From a virus: a stretch of 21,538 bases of DNA. Made by a program: the position numbers and the translations under genes. The stretch is taken from the IMG/VR virus record IMGVR_UViG_3300022934_003703, positions 1-21,538 of that record; one strand, given 5' to 3'. Below the pieces are notes generated by a model. It made no database searches and was not told the DNA's origin. It was given only the letters and a program-made list of their open reading frames with translations. Shown here piece after piece: positions 8,142-14,360 of the stretch; the first letter of the stretch is position 1; every line of letters begins with the position of its first letter.

Positions 8142-8376
8142 GGCATTGATATACGAACGTGCAAACGGAGTAGTATATGCTCATTATCGAGACAAGCCTG
8201 AAATTCCTCGTTGGATTGTTGGAGGTGATCCGGGTGCTGTAGCAAGAGCACAAGGTAGATTATTAGACTATGGTGAATGGCTAAACTTATGTGATTTAGC
8301 AGAAACACACCCAACAATAAAAAAACAAATGGATAAGTTAGTAACAACGTATTATCTAGTAAAGGACAGTAAATGA
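8107..8376 (+). CDS. small unrecognised phage protein
   Basis: 89 residues. The core reads KLIPGEALIYERANGVVYA followed by a KPEIPRWIVGGD and an alanine-rich helix (PGAVARAQGRL), then YGEWLNL. The pattern is a beta hairpin and helices in a small folded protein, with no catalytic motif I can name. Two adjacent ATG codons (8107 and 8110) are both possible starts; the choice changes one residue. It overlaps the methyltransferase by 35 bases in a different frame, and its stop overlaps the kdsA start as ATGA. AAGGA at 8362-8366, inside this gene, serves kdsA. The overlaps on both sides and the protein-like composition make it a real gene rather than a shadow. Confidence 0.65.
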   Translation: MMSQSKKLIPGEALIYERANGVVYAHYRDKPEIPRWIVGGDPGAVARAQGRLLDYGEWLNLCDLAETHPTIKKQMDKLVTTYYLVKDSK

Positions 8377-9146
8377 GAATAATTGCAGGACCATGTCAAC
8401 ATGAATCAATAGAACAAAGTTTAGAAATTGCAAAAGAATGTAAACGAGTGTGTGATAAACTAGGCATTGAATATTATTTTAAAGCAAGTTTTGATAAAGC
8501 AAATCGTACAAGTCTAAACAGTAAACGTGGCATAGGGTTGCCGCAGTTTATTAGAGATATGGATAAGATTAAAGAGCAGATTCCTAATTTAAAAATATTA
8601 ACAGACGTGCATGAAAAACAACATGTTTATACTATTACTAGTGTTGATGCAAGCATTGATGTATTACAGATTCCTGCATTCTTATGTCGTCAAACAGATC
8701 TAATTAGAGCTGCTTGTGATAGTGGACGCATTGTAAATATTAAAAAAGGACAGTTCTTAGCACCTTGGGACGTAGAAGGTATCCTTTCAAAAACAGAAGG
8801 TGCTGAAGAAGTATGGATAACAGAGAGAGGTACAAGTTTTGGTTATAATACCCTTGTTGTTGATTTTACTGGTCTCAATTATATGCTTGACAACTATAGC
8901 GTTCCTATTTTTCTGGATGCTACCCATTCCGTACAAAAGCCAGGAGGAAATGGAACGAGCTCTGGCGGCAATCGTGATTACGTGCCTGGTCTTACTCGTG
9001 CCGCTTCTGCTTTGGGAATTAATAACTTTTTTCTAGAGGTACATGGTGATCCAGATAATGCACCAAGTGATGGACCTAACATGATCAAACTAATACATTT
9101 TGAAAGGATAGTACGTGACATCGTCAGCCATTCTTATTCCCGCTAG
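8373..9146 (+). CDS. kdsA: 3-deoxy-8-phosphooctulonate (KDO-8-P) synthase
   Basis: 257 residues, slightly short for KdsA (about 280). It condenses phosphoenolpyruvate with arabinose-5-phosphate to make KDO-8-phosphate. Signatures in order: IIAGPCQHES, YYFKASFDKANRTS, LKILTDVHE, LQIPAFLCRQTDL, NIKKGQFLAPWD, ERGTSFGYN, FLDATHSVQKPGG and EVHGDPDNAPSDGPNM. Cys8 replaces the asparagine found in the E. coli enzyme at this place; the family's metal-dependent class has cysteine here, so this copy is probably metal-dependent (inference). AAGGA sits six bases before the ATG. The kdsB gene overlaps its end by 32 bases. KdsC phosphatase and KdsD isomerase are absent from the window, so the host presumably supplies those steps. 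Confidence 0.93.
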   Translation: MRIIAGPCQHESIEQSLEIAKECKRVCDKLGIEYYFKASFDKANRTSLNSKRGIGLPQFIRDMDKIKEQIPNLKILTDVHEKQHVYTITSVDASIDVLQIPAFLCRQTDLIRAACDSGRIVNIKKGQFLAPWDVEGILSKTEGAEEVWITERGTSFGYNTLVVDFTGLNYMLDNYSVPIFLDATHSVQKPGGNGTSSGGNRDYVPGLTRAASALGINNFFLEVHGDPDNAPSDGPNMIKLIHFERIVRDIVSHSYSR

Positions 9147-9804
9147 ATACGGGTCAACACGCTACCCTGCAAAGCCTCTAGCTATGTTAGATGGCGTTCC
9201 TATGATTAGACGTGTGTATGACGCTTGTATTGCGTCTAAGATACCAACATACGTGCTTACTGATAATAAGACTATTGCACAATGTATTCAAAGTGCAGGC
9301 GGTAAAGTTTACATAGACTCAAAAGATTATGCTAATGGTACAGAACGTTGTGCTGGTGCAATAAAAAGTAGTTTGTTCGACGAGTATGATAATTTTATAA
9401 ATGTGCAAGGTGACATGCCAGATGTAACTATTGATATAATTGAAAAAGTAAAATGGCATTTGCAACACTACCCTGTAACAACTGTATGGACTGAAATGCC
9501 CGAAGAAAAACAAAATGATCCTAACTCGGTTAAAATGGTACGTGCAGGAGATCAGTGTTTATGGTTTGGTAGAGGTATGACAGGATACGGCAATTGGCAT
9601 CTAGGCGTATACGGTTATCGGCGTAATGCTCTTGAAATGTATCCTACACTTGAAATTGAAAAAGAAGAAACTATTGAGCAACTAGAACAACTTCGCTGGC
9701 TCAAAAATGGTTGGCAAATAGGTTGTTTGAGTGTACAATATAATGGAGTAGAAATAAACACTCCCGAGGATGTAAACGAATGGCTAAACAAACACTCCCA
9801 GTAA
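9115..9804 (+). CDS. kdsB: CMP-KDO synthetase, GTG start
   Basis: 229 residues, a little shorter than the usual 245-250. KdsB activates KDO with CTP to CMP-KDO, the donor used by KDO transferases. IPARYGSTRYPAKPL (8-22) is the nucleotide-binding loop. NGTERCAGA, FINVQGDMPDV, YGYRRNALEMYP, EQLEQLRWLKNGW and GVEINTPEDVNEW follow in the family order. The usual GDEP reads GDMP here: the aspartate is kept and the glutamate is lost. The start is GTG at 9115, inside kdsA, chosen because IPAR must lie near the N-terminus and AAGGA lies upstream at proper distance. With kdsA it forms a two-gene KDO unit. Chance annotation as a generic nucleotidyltransferase is unlikely given the number of matches. Confidence 0.92.
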   Translation: MTSSAILIPARYGSTRYPAKPLAMLDGVPMIRRVYDACIASKIPTYVLTDNKTIAQCIQSAGGKVYIDSKDYANGTERCAGAIKSSLFDEYDNFINVQGDMPDVTIDIIEKVKWHLQHYPVTTVWTEMPEEKQNDPNSVKMVRAGDQCLWFGRGMTGYGNWHLGVYGYRRNALEMYPTLEIEKEETIEQLEQLRWLKNGWQIGCLSVQYNGVEINTPEDVNEWLNKHSQ

Positions 9805-10232
9805 AAGACGTACTAGCAGCTATTGATATGGGTGCAAAAAATGTATGGGACGAGCTCTCTGATGAAGAAAAGAAACAAGTTAACTTTTGGTTGCTAAACA
9901 GATACGTTAGTTCAGTCAAAGGCGATCGAGACGCACAAGAACTTGCTGTATTTAAAACTAACGAGTACTACAACAAGAATTGGAATGAATTAGGTACTAG
10001 GCATCCTAAACTACAATGGCAGTTGCTATGTCAATCAGGCAATACAGGCAAAATAGAATTTCATCAATGGATAGGCTTTAAAAAGAAGCAAGGCAACAAT
10101 AATGCAATGAAGTTGCTAGAAAAAATTTATCCAAACATGAAACAAGACGAGGTGGACTTACTTGCTAGATTATCTACAAAAAAAGAACTCAAGCAATTGG
10201 CTGAAGAACATGAAATTGATGTCAAACTCTGA
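9780..10232 (+). CDS. probable clamp-loader small subunit (gp62-like)
   Basis: 150 residues. The central block, FWLLNRYVSS, then KTNEYYNK, then PKLQWQLL, then FHQWIGFKKK, follows the spacing I recall for gp62-type clamp-loader subunits of T4-like marine phages (N-R-x-x-S, N-E, K-L-Q, K-W-x-K-K). The C-terminal STKKELKQLAEEHE also fits the short lysine-rich helix at the end of that family. In T4, gp62 joins gp44 to load the gp45 sliding clamp. No gp44 or gp45 gene is adjacent here, which weakens the call, since gp44 normally precedes gp62. GAGGA at 9766-9770 is nine bases before the ATG; the gene overlaps kdsB by 25 bases. If not gp62, it is an unknown conserved phage protein. Confidence 0.5.
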   Translation: MAKQTLPVKDVLAAIDMGAKNVWDELSDEEKKQVNFWLLNRYVSSVKGDRDAQELAVFKTNEYYNKNWNELGTRHPKLQWQLLCQSGNTGKIEFHQWIGFKKKQGNNNAMKLLEKIYPNMKQDEVDLLARLSTKKELKQLAEEHEIDVKL

Positions 10233-10911
10233 TAAACCATACAAGTGCGAATATTGTGGCAACGGCTACATGAAAGAGAAAACTCTTGCAGCGCATATGT
10301 GTGAGAAAAAGAGACGGGCATTACAAAAAGACGAGAAAAGGGTACGGTATGGCTTTTATGCGTTTCAAAGGTTTTATAAACTTTCTGCAGGAGCAAAGAG
10401 AGAAAAGACTTATGATGAGTTTTGCGGATCTCCTTACTATAATGCTTTTGTTAAGTTTGGAAGTTTCATTAATAATGTTCGTCCTCTTTACCCTGAAAAA
10501 TATATTGACTATGTAGTCACTAGTGGTATTAAATTAGATCACTGGTGTAGGGATAGCATGTACGAAACTTATGTGCTAGAGTTTATTTTAAAAGAAGATG
10601 TTACTACTGCACTTGAACGTAGTATAAAAACTATGATGGAGTGGGCAGAAGAAAATGAACCAGCAGCCTGGAATCATTATTTTAATTACATTAGTTTGAA
10701 TAGAGCAGTGTGGCATATTAAGGACGGAAAGATTAGTCCGTGGCTCTTATTAAACTGTGACAGTGGCAAAGAGATGCTAAGTAAATTTAACGATGAACAA
10801 CTAGGAATGGTATATCATGTTATTAATCCAGAACATTGGGCAATGCGTTTTAGAAAATTACCCAATGATGTACAACTAGCAAAAGACGTTGCAAAGGAAA
10901 GTAATCTATGA
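10210..10911 (+). CDS. zinc-finger protein of unknown role
   Basis: About 233 residues from the ATG at 10210; a second ATG at 10219 is equally possible. A longer frame reaches back to 10162 but would overlap the previous gene more than needed. Near the N-terminus, YKCEYCGNGYMKEKTLAAHM followed by C gives C-x2-C-x12-H-x-C, a C2H2-like zinc finger with cysteine as the last ligand, and a basic KKRR follows it. The rest is helical and aromatic (RYGFYAFQRFYKL, PYYNAFVKFGSFI, NHYFNYISLNRAVWHI) with no enzyme signature. It could bind DNA or RNA, or the virus-modified host polymerase. The stop overlaps the next start as ATGA, and AAGGA for that gene lies inside this one. Confidence 0.65.
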   Translation: MKLMSNSDKPYKCEYCGNGYMKEKTLAAHMCEKKRRALQKDEKRVRYGFYAFQRFYKLSAGAKREKTYDEFCGSPYYNAFVKFGSFINNVRPLYPEKYIDYVVTSGIKLDHWCRDSMYETYVLEFILKEDVTTALERSIKTMMEWAEENEPAAWNHYFNYISLNRAVWHIKDGKISPWLLLNCDSGKEMLSKFNDEQLGMVYHVINPEHWAMRFRKLPNDVQLAKDVAKESNL

Positions 10912-11345
10912 AAATTTTAATATGTGGCTTACCAGGAAGTGGTAAGACTACACTAGCCCAACCGTTTGCAAAGTTAATCGGTGCGGTGCATCTCAATGCT
11001 GATGAAATAAGAAAAGAATACGATGATTGGGACTTTACACCAGAAGGACGTATTCGTCAAGCACAGCGCATGCGCTATCTAGCAGACGGTGTAGTTAAAG
11101 CAGGCGGTATTGCAGTAGCAGACTTTGTTGCTCCTACTCCGCAAGCACGTGATGAATTTGGAGCAAACTTCGTAGTGTGGATGGACACAATCAAAGAAGG
11201 TCGCTTTGAAGATACTAATAAAATGTATGTACCTTTAGAAAAAGGTCAATACGATTATCACGTAGCAGAGTGGTTTAATGATACACACGAACAACTTGTT
11301 AAAGTTGTATCTAAATATATGGTGGACTATGGTAACAAAGAGTAG
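10908..11345 (+). CDS. APS-kinase-like P-loop protein
   Basis: 145 residues. CGLPGSGKTTLA (6-17) is a Walker A loop. HLNADEIRKEY resembles the LDGDNIR motif of adenylylsulfate kinase (CysC), and GGIAVADFVAPTPQARDEF resembles the VAFISPYR segment that follows in that family. The final lid-like part (YVPLEKGQYDYHV) is shorter than in host CysC, which is about 200 residues. CysC makes PAPS, the sulfate donor. Other small P-loop kinases of nucleotides or sugars share parts of this pattern, so substrate assignment is moderate. AAGGA at 10894-10898 gives a good ribosome site. It is followed by a DUF2061 membrane protein and a nucleotidyltransferase in overlapping frames. Confidence 0.65.
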   Translation: MKILICGLPGSGKTTLAQPFAKLIGAVHLNADEIRKEYDDWDFTPEGRIRQAQRMRYLADGVVKAGGIAVADFVAPTPQARDEFGANFVVWMDTIKEGRFEDTNKMYVPLEKGQYDYHVAEWFNDTHEQLVKVVSKYMVDYGNKE

Positions 11346-11538
11346 ACACCTAGCCAAGGCAGTAACTTGGCGAATTATTGCAAGTATAGTAACTGCAATA
11401 ATTGCATATGCATTTGGATTACCTCCGAAAGCAGTTGGGGCTGTTTTCGTGGCTGATCTAATTATTAAATTTGTTCTATATTATATACACGAACGAGTTT
11501 GGTATAAACATATAAGATACGGAGTTAAAGATGTTTGA
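11329..11538 (+). CDS. DUF2061 small membrane protein
   Basis: 69 residues from the ATG at 11329, overlapping the previous gene by 17 bases. An earlier in-frame ATG at 11278 is less likely because the family motif starts at once after this one. Signatures: SRHLAKAVTWRIIASIVTA at the N-terminus, two hydrophobic segments, then DLIIKFVLYYIHERVWY, which is the family's K-x-x-L-Y-Y-x-H-E-R-x-W motif. DUF2061 proteins are small inner-membrane proteins of unknown function; I recall some in bacteria near or fused to sulfate-activation kinases, which would match the neighbour here, but I cannot check that. The stop overlaps the next start by eight bases. Confidence 0.8.
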   Translation: MVTKSRHLAKAVTWRIIASIVTAIIAYAFGLPPKAVGAVFVADLIIKFVLYYIHERVWYKHIRYGVKDV

Positions 11539-11941
11539 TTGGAAAAAGCCGACAACACAGATGTTAGGACGTTGGCAACCTTGGCACGATGGACATACAG
11601 AATTGTTCAAACGTGCTCTAGCAGAAACTGGACAAGTTTGTATTATGATCCGCGATGTAGGCGGCATTGTTGGAGAAGATGCCGGCGCTGGACGTACAAT
11701 AACACAAGATGACAATCCTTTTGATTTTGAGCAAGTATATATGAATATTGAGCAAGGATTGGCAGAACACGACTTTATTTATGGCCGAGAATATGTTATA
11801 ATGAAAGTTCCTAATATTGTAGATATTAGTTATGGACGTGGCGTAGGTTATACATTTACACAGCACGATCTAGGTAAGGATATACATGATATTAGTGCTA
11901 CAAAGATTAGAGAAAATTTAAGGAAAGAAGGTAAGTTATGA
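11531..11941 (+). CDS. cytidylyltransferase-fold nucleotidyltransferase
   Basis: 136 residues. GRWQPWHDGHTELF (13-26) is the HxGH nucleotide-binding motif of the cytidylyl/adenylyltransferase superfamily, here as W-H-D-G-H. ISATKIRENLR (121-131) is the second signature, the ISSTxIR element. Between them lies an extended loop rich in Gly and Asp (GGIVGEDAGAGRTITQDDN). Members transfer a nucleotide to a phosphate or sulfate acceptor; examples are NMN adenylyltransferase, phosphopantetheine adenylyltransferase and ATP sulfurylase. With an APS-kinase-like gene two positions upstream, sulfate activation is one option, but the length fits the small cytidylyltransferase-like proteins better than ATP sulfurylase, which is far larger. 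GGAG is six bases before the ATG. Confidence 0.75.
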   Translation: MFDWKKPTTQMLGRWQPWHDGHTELFKRALAETGQVCIMIRDVGGIVGEDAGAGRTITQDDNPFDFEQVYMNIEQGLAEHDFIYGREYVIMKVPNIVDISYGRGVGYTFTQHDLGKDIHDISATKIRENLRKEGKL

Positions 11942-12435
11942 ATTTAGTATATTACCCAAATACAATCTTAGATAAAAAACTAACAGATGTTAATTTAGAA
12001 AATCCTGGGTTTGATATTAAAGAATTAAAAGAACAAATGGTCGATGTTATGTTAAATAACAACGGTATTGGATTAACAGCATCACAAGTAGGACTAGATC
12101 ATAACTTGTTTGTAATGGGTGATTCAAAAGAAAATGCTACTATACATATTAATCCGACTGTGCTAGAATATACAGAAGAAACTGTAACTGAACTAGAAGG
12201 ATGCTTGAGCTTCCCTAATGTGTTTGTAAAAGTAAAACGCCCTAAAGAAATACTTGCAGAGTTTTACGATATCGATTTGAAAAAGCAGGTTGTAAAGATC
12301 ACAGGTTACTCAGCACGTTGTTATTTGCACGAGTTAGATCACTGTTTAGGTATTACATTTAAAGATCGTGTGTCAAGATTAAAATGGGATATGGCTAAAA
12401 AGAAAGCACGTAAATTGGAGAAAGTATTTGCGTAA
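11938..12435 (+). CDS. def: peptide deformylase
   Basis: 165 residues with all three deformylase motifs: GIGLTASQVG (43-52), EGCLSF (87-92) and HELDH (131-135). C89, H131 and H135 bind the metal and E132 is catalytic, so the enzyme should be active. It removes the formyl group from the first methionine of new proteins. Marine phages, especially cyanophages, commonly carry a deformylase, probably to keep up with intense virus protein synthesis. The start overlaps the upstream stop as ATGA. GGAG near the end of this gene (12417-12420) serves as ribosome site for the next small gene. The C-terminal tail is basic (KKKARKLEKV). Confidence 0.93.
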   Translation: MNLVYYPNTILDKKLTDVNLENPGFDIKELKEQMVDVMLNNNGIGLTASQVGLDHNLFVMGDSKENATIHINPTVLEYTEETVTELEGCLSFPNVFVKVKRPKEILAEFYDIDLKKQVVKITGYSARCYLHELDHCLGITFKDRVSRLKWDMAKKKARKLEKVFA

Positions 12436-12604
12436 ACTAAAGGACGGCACTGAAGTACAAGAGTTGTCAGAAGCAGTAGAACTCAAAGTTGTTACAAAGT
12501 GTCCTAACAAATGGAAGTTAGTTGATATGGAAACTGGCGAAGAGTATGTCGGTAACCGTCCTGATGAACATAATATGTTTTGGAAAAAAATAAACGATGC
12601 CTGA
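12428..12604 (+). CDS. 58-residue phage protein, TTG start
   Basis: Small gene between the deformylase and the DnaE-like gene, easily missed because its start is TTG. It begins at 12428 with GGAG at 12417-12420, seven bases upstream, and ends with TGA at 12602-12604. The product contains VTKCPNKWKLVDMETGEEYV and ends in FWKKINDA; it reads as two or three beta strands, acidic in the middle, with no catalytic motif. It overlaps the deformylase by eight bases and the next gene by eight bases (the ATG of that gene lies in its last codons), so all three are probably translated together. The function is unknown. Confidence 0.6.
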   Translation: MRKLKDGTEVQELSEAVELKVVTKCPNKWKLVDMETGEEYVGNRPDEHNMFWKKINDA

Positions 12605-13157
12605 TATTGATATAGACTTTGCAGATAGAGACATTGTATTAGACAAAATACAACATCGTGTTGCTGTAATAAATAACGAGAAGAAACACAATACAGGTAT
12701 CTATGTTACTGAGATTCCTCATAATCCTGTAGACAATCATTCTACCATTGATTATAAAACTGCTGAAGATAGAGGATACTTTAAATTAGATTTTCTAAAT
12801 GTAAGCATTTATAAAGATGTAAAAGATGATAAACACTTACAACAACTTATGGAGACAGAGCCCTTATGGGAACTTTTACAACACGAAGAGTTCGTGGATC
12901 AATTATTTCATTTAAATGGCCATACATCAATTCTGAAGCAGACTTGCCCTACTTCCGTGGAACAATTAGCTGCCGTCCTTGCTATGATACGACCAGCGAA
13001 GAGACATCTGATTGGGAAGACATGGACGGAGATAATGAACGAAGTTTGGAAGAAGCCTGAGGGCGACGAATACTACTTTAAGAAAGCCCATGCTGTAAGT
13101 TACGCAATGGCTGTTGTAGTGCATATGAATTTATTGTGTGAACAGGTTAGTTCTTAG
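12597..13157 (+). CDS. condensed DnaE-like (C-family polymerase palm/fingers) protein
   Basis: 186 residues that read as a sharply shortened DNA polymerase III alpha subunit. PDIDIDF (2-8) matches E. coli PDFDVDF, so D3 and D5 would equal catalytic D401 and D403. KHNTGIYVTE (30-39) matches the KHAGGVVIA region. YFKLDFLNV (61-69) matches VKFDFLGL, so D65 would equal catalytic D555. CPTSVEQLAAVLAMIRP (117-133) matches the PDCFEDMIALVALFRPGP block of the fingers. YFKKAHAVSYAMA (160-172) matches FNKSHSAAYAL. The PHP domain, thumb, most of the fingers, beta-binding and OB parts are missing. These correspondences are from memory, not an alignment program. Its 5' end overlaps the small gene before it, and its 3' end overlaps a reverse-strand gene by 11 bases. 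Polymerase activity is not implied. Confidence 0.7.
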   Translation: MPDIDIDFADRDIVLDKIQHRVAVINNEKKHNTGIYVTEIPHNPVDNHSTIDYKTAEDRGYFKLDFLNVSIYKDVKDDKHLQQLMETEPLWELLQHEEFVDQLFHLNGHTSILKQTCPTSVEQLAAVLAMIRPAKRHLIGKTWTEIMNEVWKKPEGDEYYFKKAHAVSYAMAVVVHMNLLCEQVSS

Positions 13158-13518
13158 GTCTTTTTAGTAACTGAACGTTTTTACGTTTAACTCTTTTAAT
13201 AGTTAAATTATTTAAATTAACACACGGTCCTATTGTTACTTTAACATCTTTAGAATTCATTACTATTAACGTGTGTTTAAATTTTTCCATTTCTTCTCGC
13301 ATAAAGATATTGATCGGAATCATTCGATTTGATTCCCACCACCAAGTTTCGCCTATTTCTAAAAACTGACGTTTGTCATCTTCATTGATTAGTTGTGTAA
13401 AAACATACATTGTTGTGATGTGTTGATCTTGATTGGCAATGATGCCGACATACTCGTTACCACCATACGTAACGACACTGATATATGGATAATTTTCTTT
13501 GATATTCCGTGTTAACAT
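13147..13518 (-). CDS. unrecognised phage protein on the reverse strand
   Basis: 123 residues on the minus strand from ATG at 13518-13516, with stop TAA at 13149-13147. An upstream TTG at 13545 is in frame but would overlap the divergent gene. The protein begins MLTRNIKENYPYISVVTY, then GGNEYVGIIAN, a WWWE segment (TWWWESNRMIPINIF) and a basic C-terminal tail (IKRVKRKNVQLLKRPK). It looks like a small beta-rich protein with nucleic-acid-friendly charge; I do not recognise the family. It is the only reverse gene between the left edge and 21194, converging on the DnaE-like gene and diverging from the virion-type gene with a gap of 21 bases. Confidence 0.6.
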   Translation of the reverse strand: MLTRNIKENYPYISVVTYGGNEYVGIIANQDQHITTMYVFTQLINEDDKRQFLEIGETWWWESNRMIPINIFMREEMEKFKHTLIVMNSKDVKVTIGPCVNLNNLTIKRVKRKNVQLLKRPKN

Positions 13519-13527
13519 TATAATCCG

Positions 13528-13535
13528 AATAAATA
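13528..13535 (+). promoter_or_regulatory. T4-like late promoter motif
   Basis: AATAAATA at 13528-13535 matches the NATAAATA form of the T4-like late promoter box. It lies four bases before the ATG at 13540, so a transcript from it would have practically no leader. It is in the 21-base gap between two divergent genes. A chance match is possible in AT-rich DNA. Confidence 0.4.
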
Positions 13536-13539
13536 TAGT

Positions 13540-14325
13540 ATGCAATTAATACCTAGATATTTAGTCTCAAATAGATCGTTGTTAACAGCGAATGAATCAG
13601 GGTTCGTTACGGAGTATAGACCAGTGTATAATAGACAATTAGAAATATATAAAGGCATTGACAATGTCTTAGAATTTAAATTACTAAATGCAGATCAAAA
13701 GCCAATTAGTTTAACAGGCTATACTGTAAAGTTTCAAGCGTTTGACGAAAACAATAGTTTAATAATTGAACACGATGGAGTTCAAGTTGTTAAAAATAGT
13801 GCAAACGTAAAAGGTGTCTGCAAAGTTACTATAACCGAAAACGACTTATTAAATGTAAAAGAACAATTTTTAAAATACAATGTGCATTTAGTAAACGCCA
13901 GTGGCGACTCTGTAATTACATATACTAATTCACATTTTGAAAACAATGGCACTATCAAGGTAAATGCTTCGGCTAACCCTGCACCTAGAGATACATATAA
14001 TGTAACTACGTTTACAGAAGTTACAGAAAGCACACCATACTGGACATCAGAAACAATCACTGCTGAGCCTGCTATAAACGGTAACGAAGCATTGCATACT
14101 GCGGTAATATATACAGATAGTTATGTAGGCGATCTTGTTGTACAAGCAACATTAGACAATCAAGTTACAGGAACTACTGACTGGGCTGATATCACAACAC
14201 TTACCTTTACAGGATCCGAAACAGAACCTACACCTACAAACTTTAACGGTGTGTACAGTTACTTGCGTTTTAAATCAACAGCAAACCCAGCAAACAAAAT
14301 ATCTAAAATACTTGTTCGAAACTGA
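13540..14325 (+). CDS. virion-type structural protein with BppU-like N-terminus
   Basis: 261 residues. The first 110 residues have the layout of BppU-like baseplate or fibre-anchoring domains: GFVTEYRPVYNRQLEIYKG, then NVLEFKLLNADQKPISLTGY, then VKFQAFDENNSLIIEHDG, alternating strands around a polar loop, and a VTITENDL segment. The C-terminal half is Thr-, Asn- and Ser-rich (DWADITTLTFTGSETEPT) and ends in a beta-rich KISKILVRN, as in virion proteins. This is similar to structural proteins of marine T4-like phages from memory. It stands alone among replication and metabolic genes, with a late-type motif in front. Its stop is followed at once by the -35 box of the primase promoter. Confidence 0.6.
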   Translation: MQLIPRYLVSNRSLLTANESGFVTEYRPVYNRQLEIYKGIDNVLEFKLLNADQKPISLTGYTVKFQAFDENNSLIIEHDGVQVVKNSANVKGVCKVTITENDLLNVKEQFLKYNVHLVNASGDSVITYTNSHFENNGTIKVNASANPAPRDTYNVTTFTEVTESTPYWTSETITAEPAINGNEALHTAVIYTDSYVGDLVVQATLDNQVTGTTDWADITTLTFTGSETEPTPTNFNGVYSYLRFKSTANPANKISKILVRN

Positions 14326-14354
14326 TTGACTTTACCCTACACTGACGCTATAAT
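14326..14354 (+). promoter_or_regulatory. sigma70-type promoter of primase gene, near-leaderless
   Basis: TTGACT (14326-14331) and TATAAT (14349-14354) are 17 bases apart. The primase ATG is at 14361, seven bases after the -10 box, the same distance as in the promoter at 3294-3322. The transcript should start at or next to the ATG, and no Shine-Dalgarno sequence is present. The box begins on the base after the stop codon of the virion-type gene, so this intergenic space is nearly all promoter. Confidence 0.75.
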
Positions 14355-14360
14355 ACTAGT

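Noticed and set aside
10162-10209. Upstream ATG extending the zinc-finger protein
   Set aside because: It would overlap the clamp-loader-like gene by 71 bases and adds residues without pattern; starts at 10210 or 10219 sit closer to the zinc finger.
13510-13545. Reverse-strand TTGCAT-N17-TATAAT as promoter of the reverse gene
   Set aside because: The -10 box overlaps the ATG itself, so the transcript would start after the start codon.
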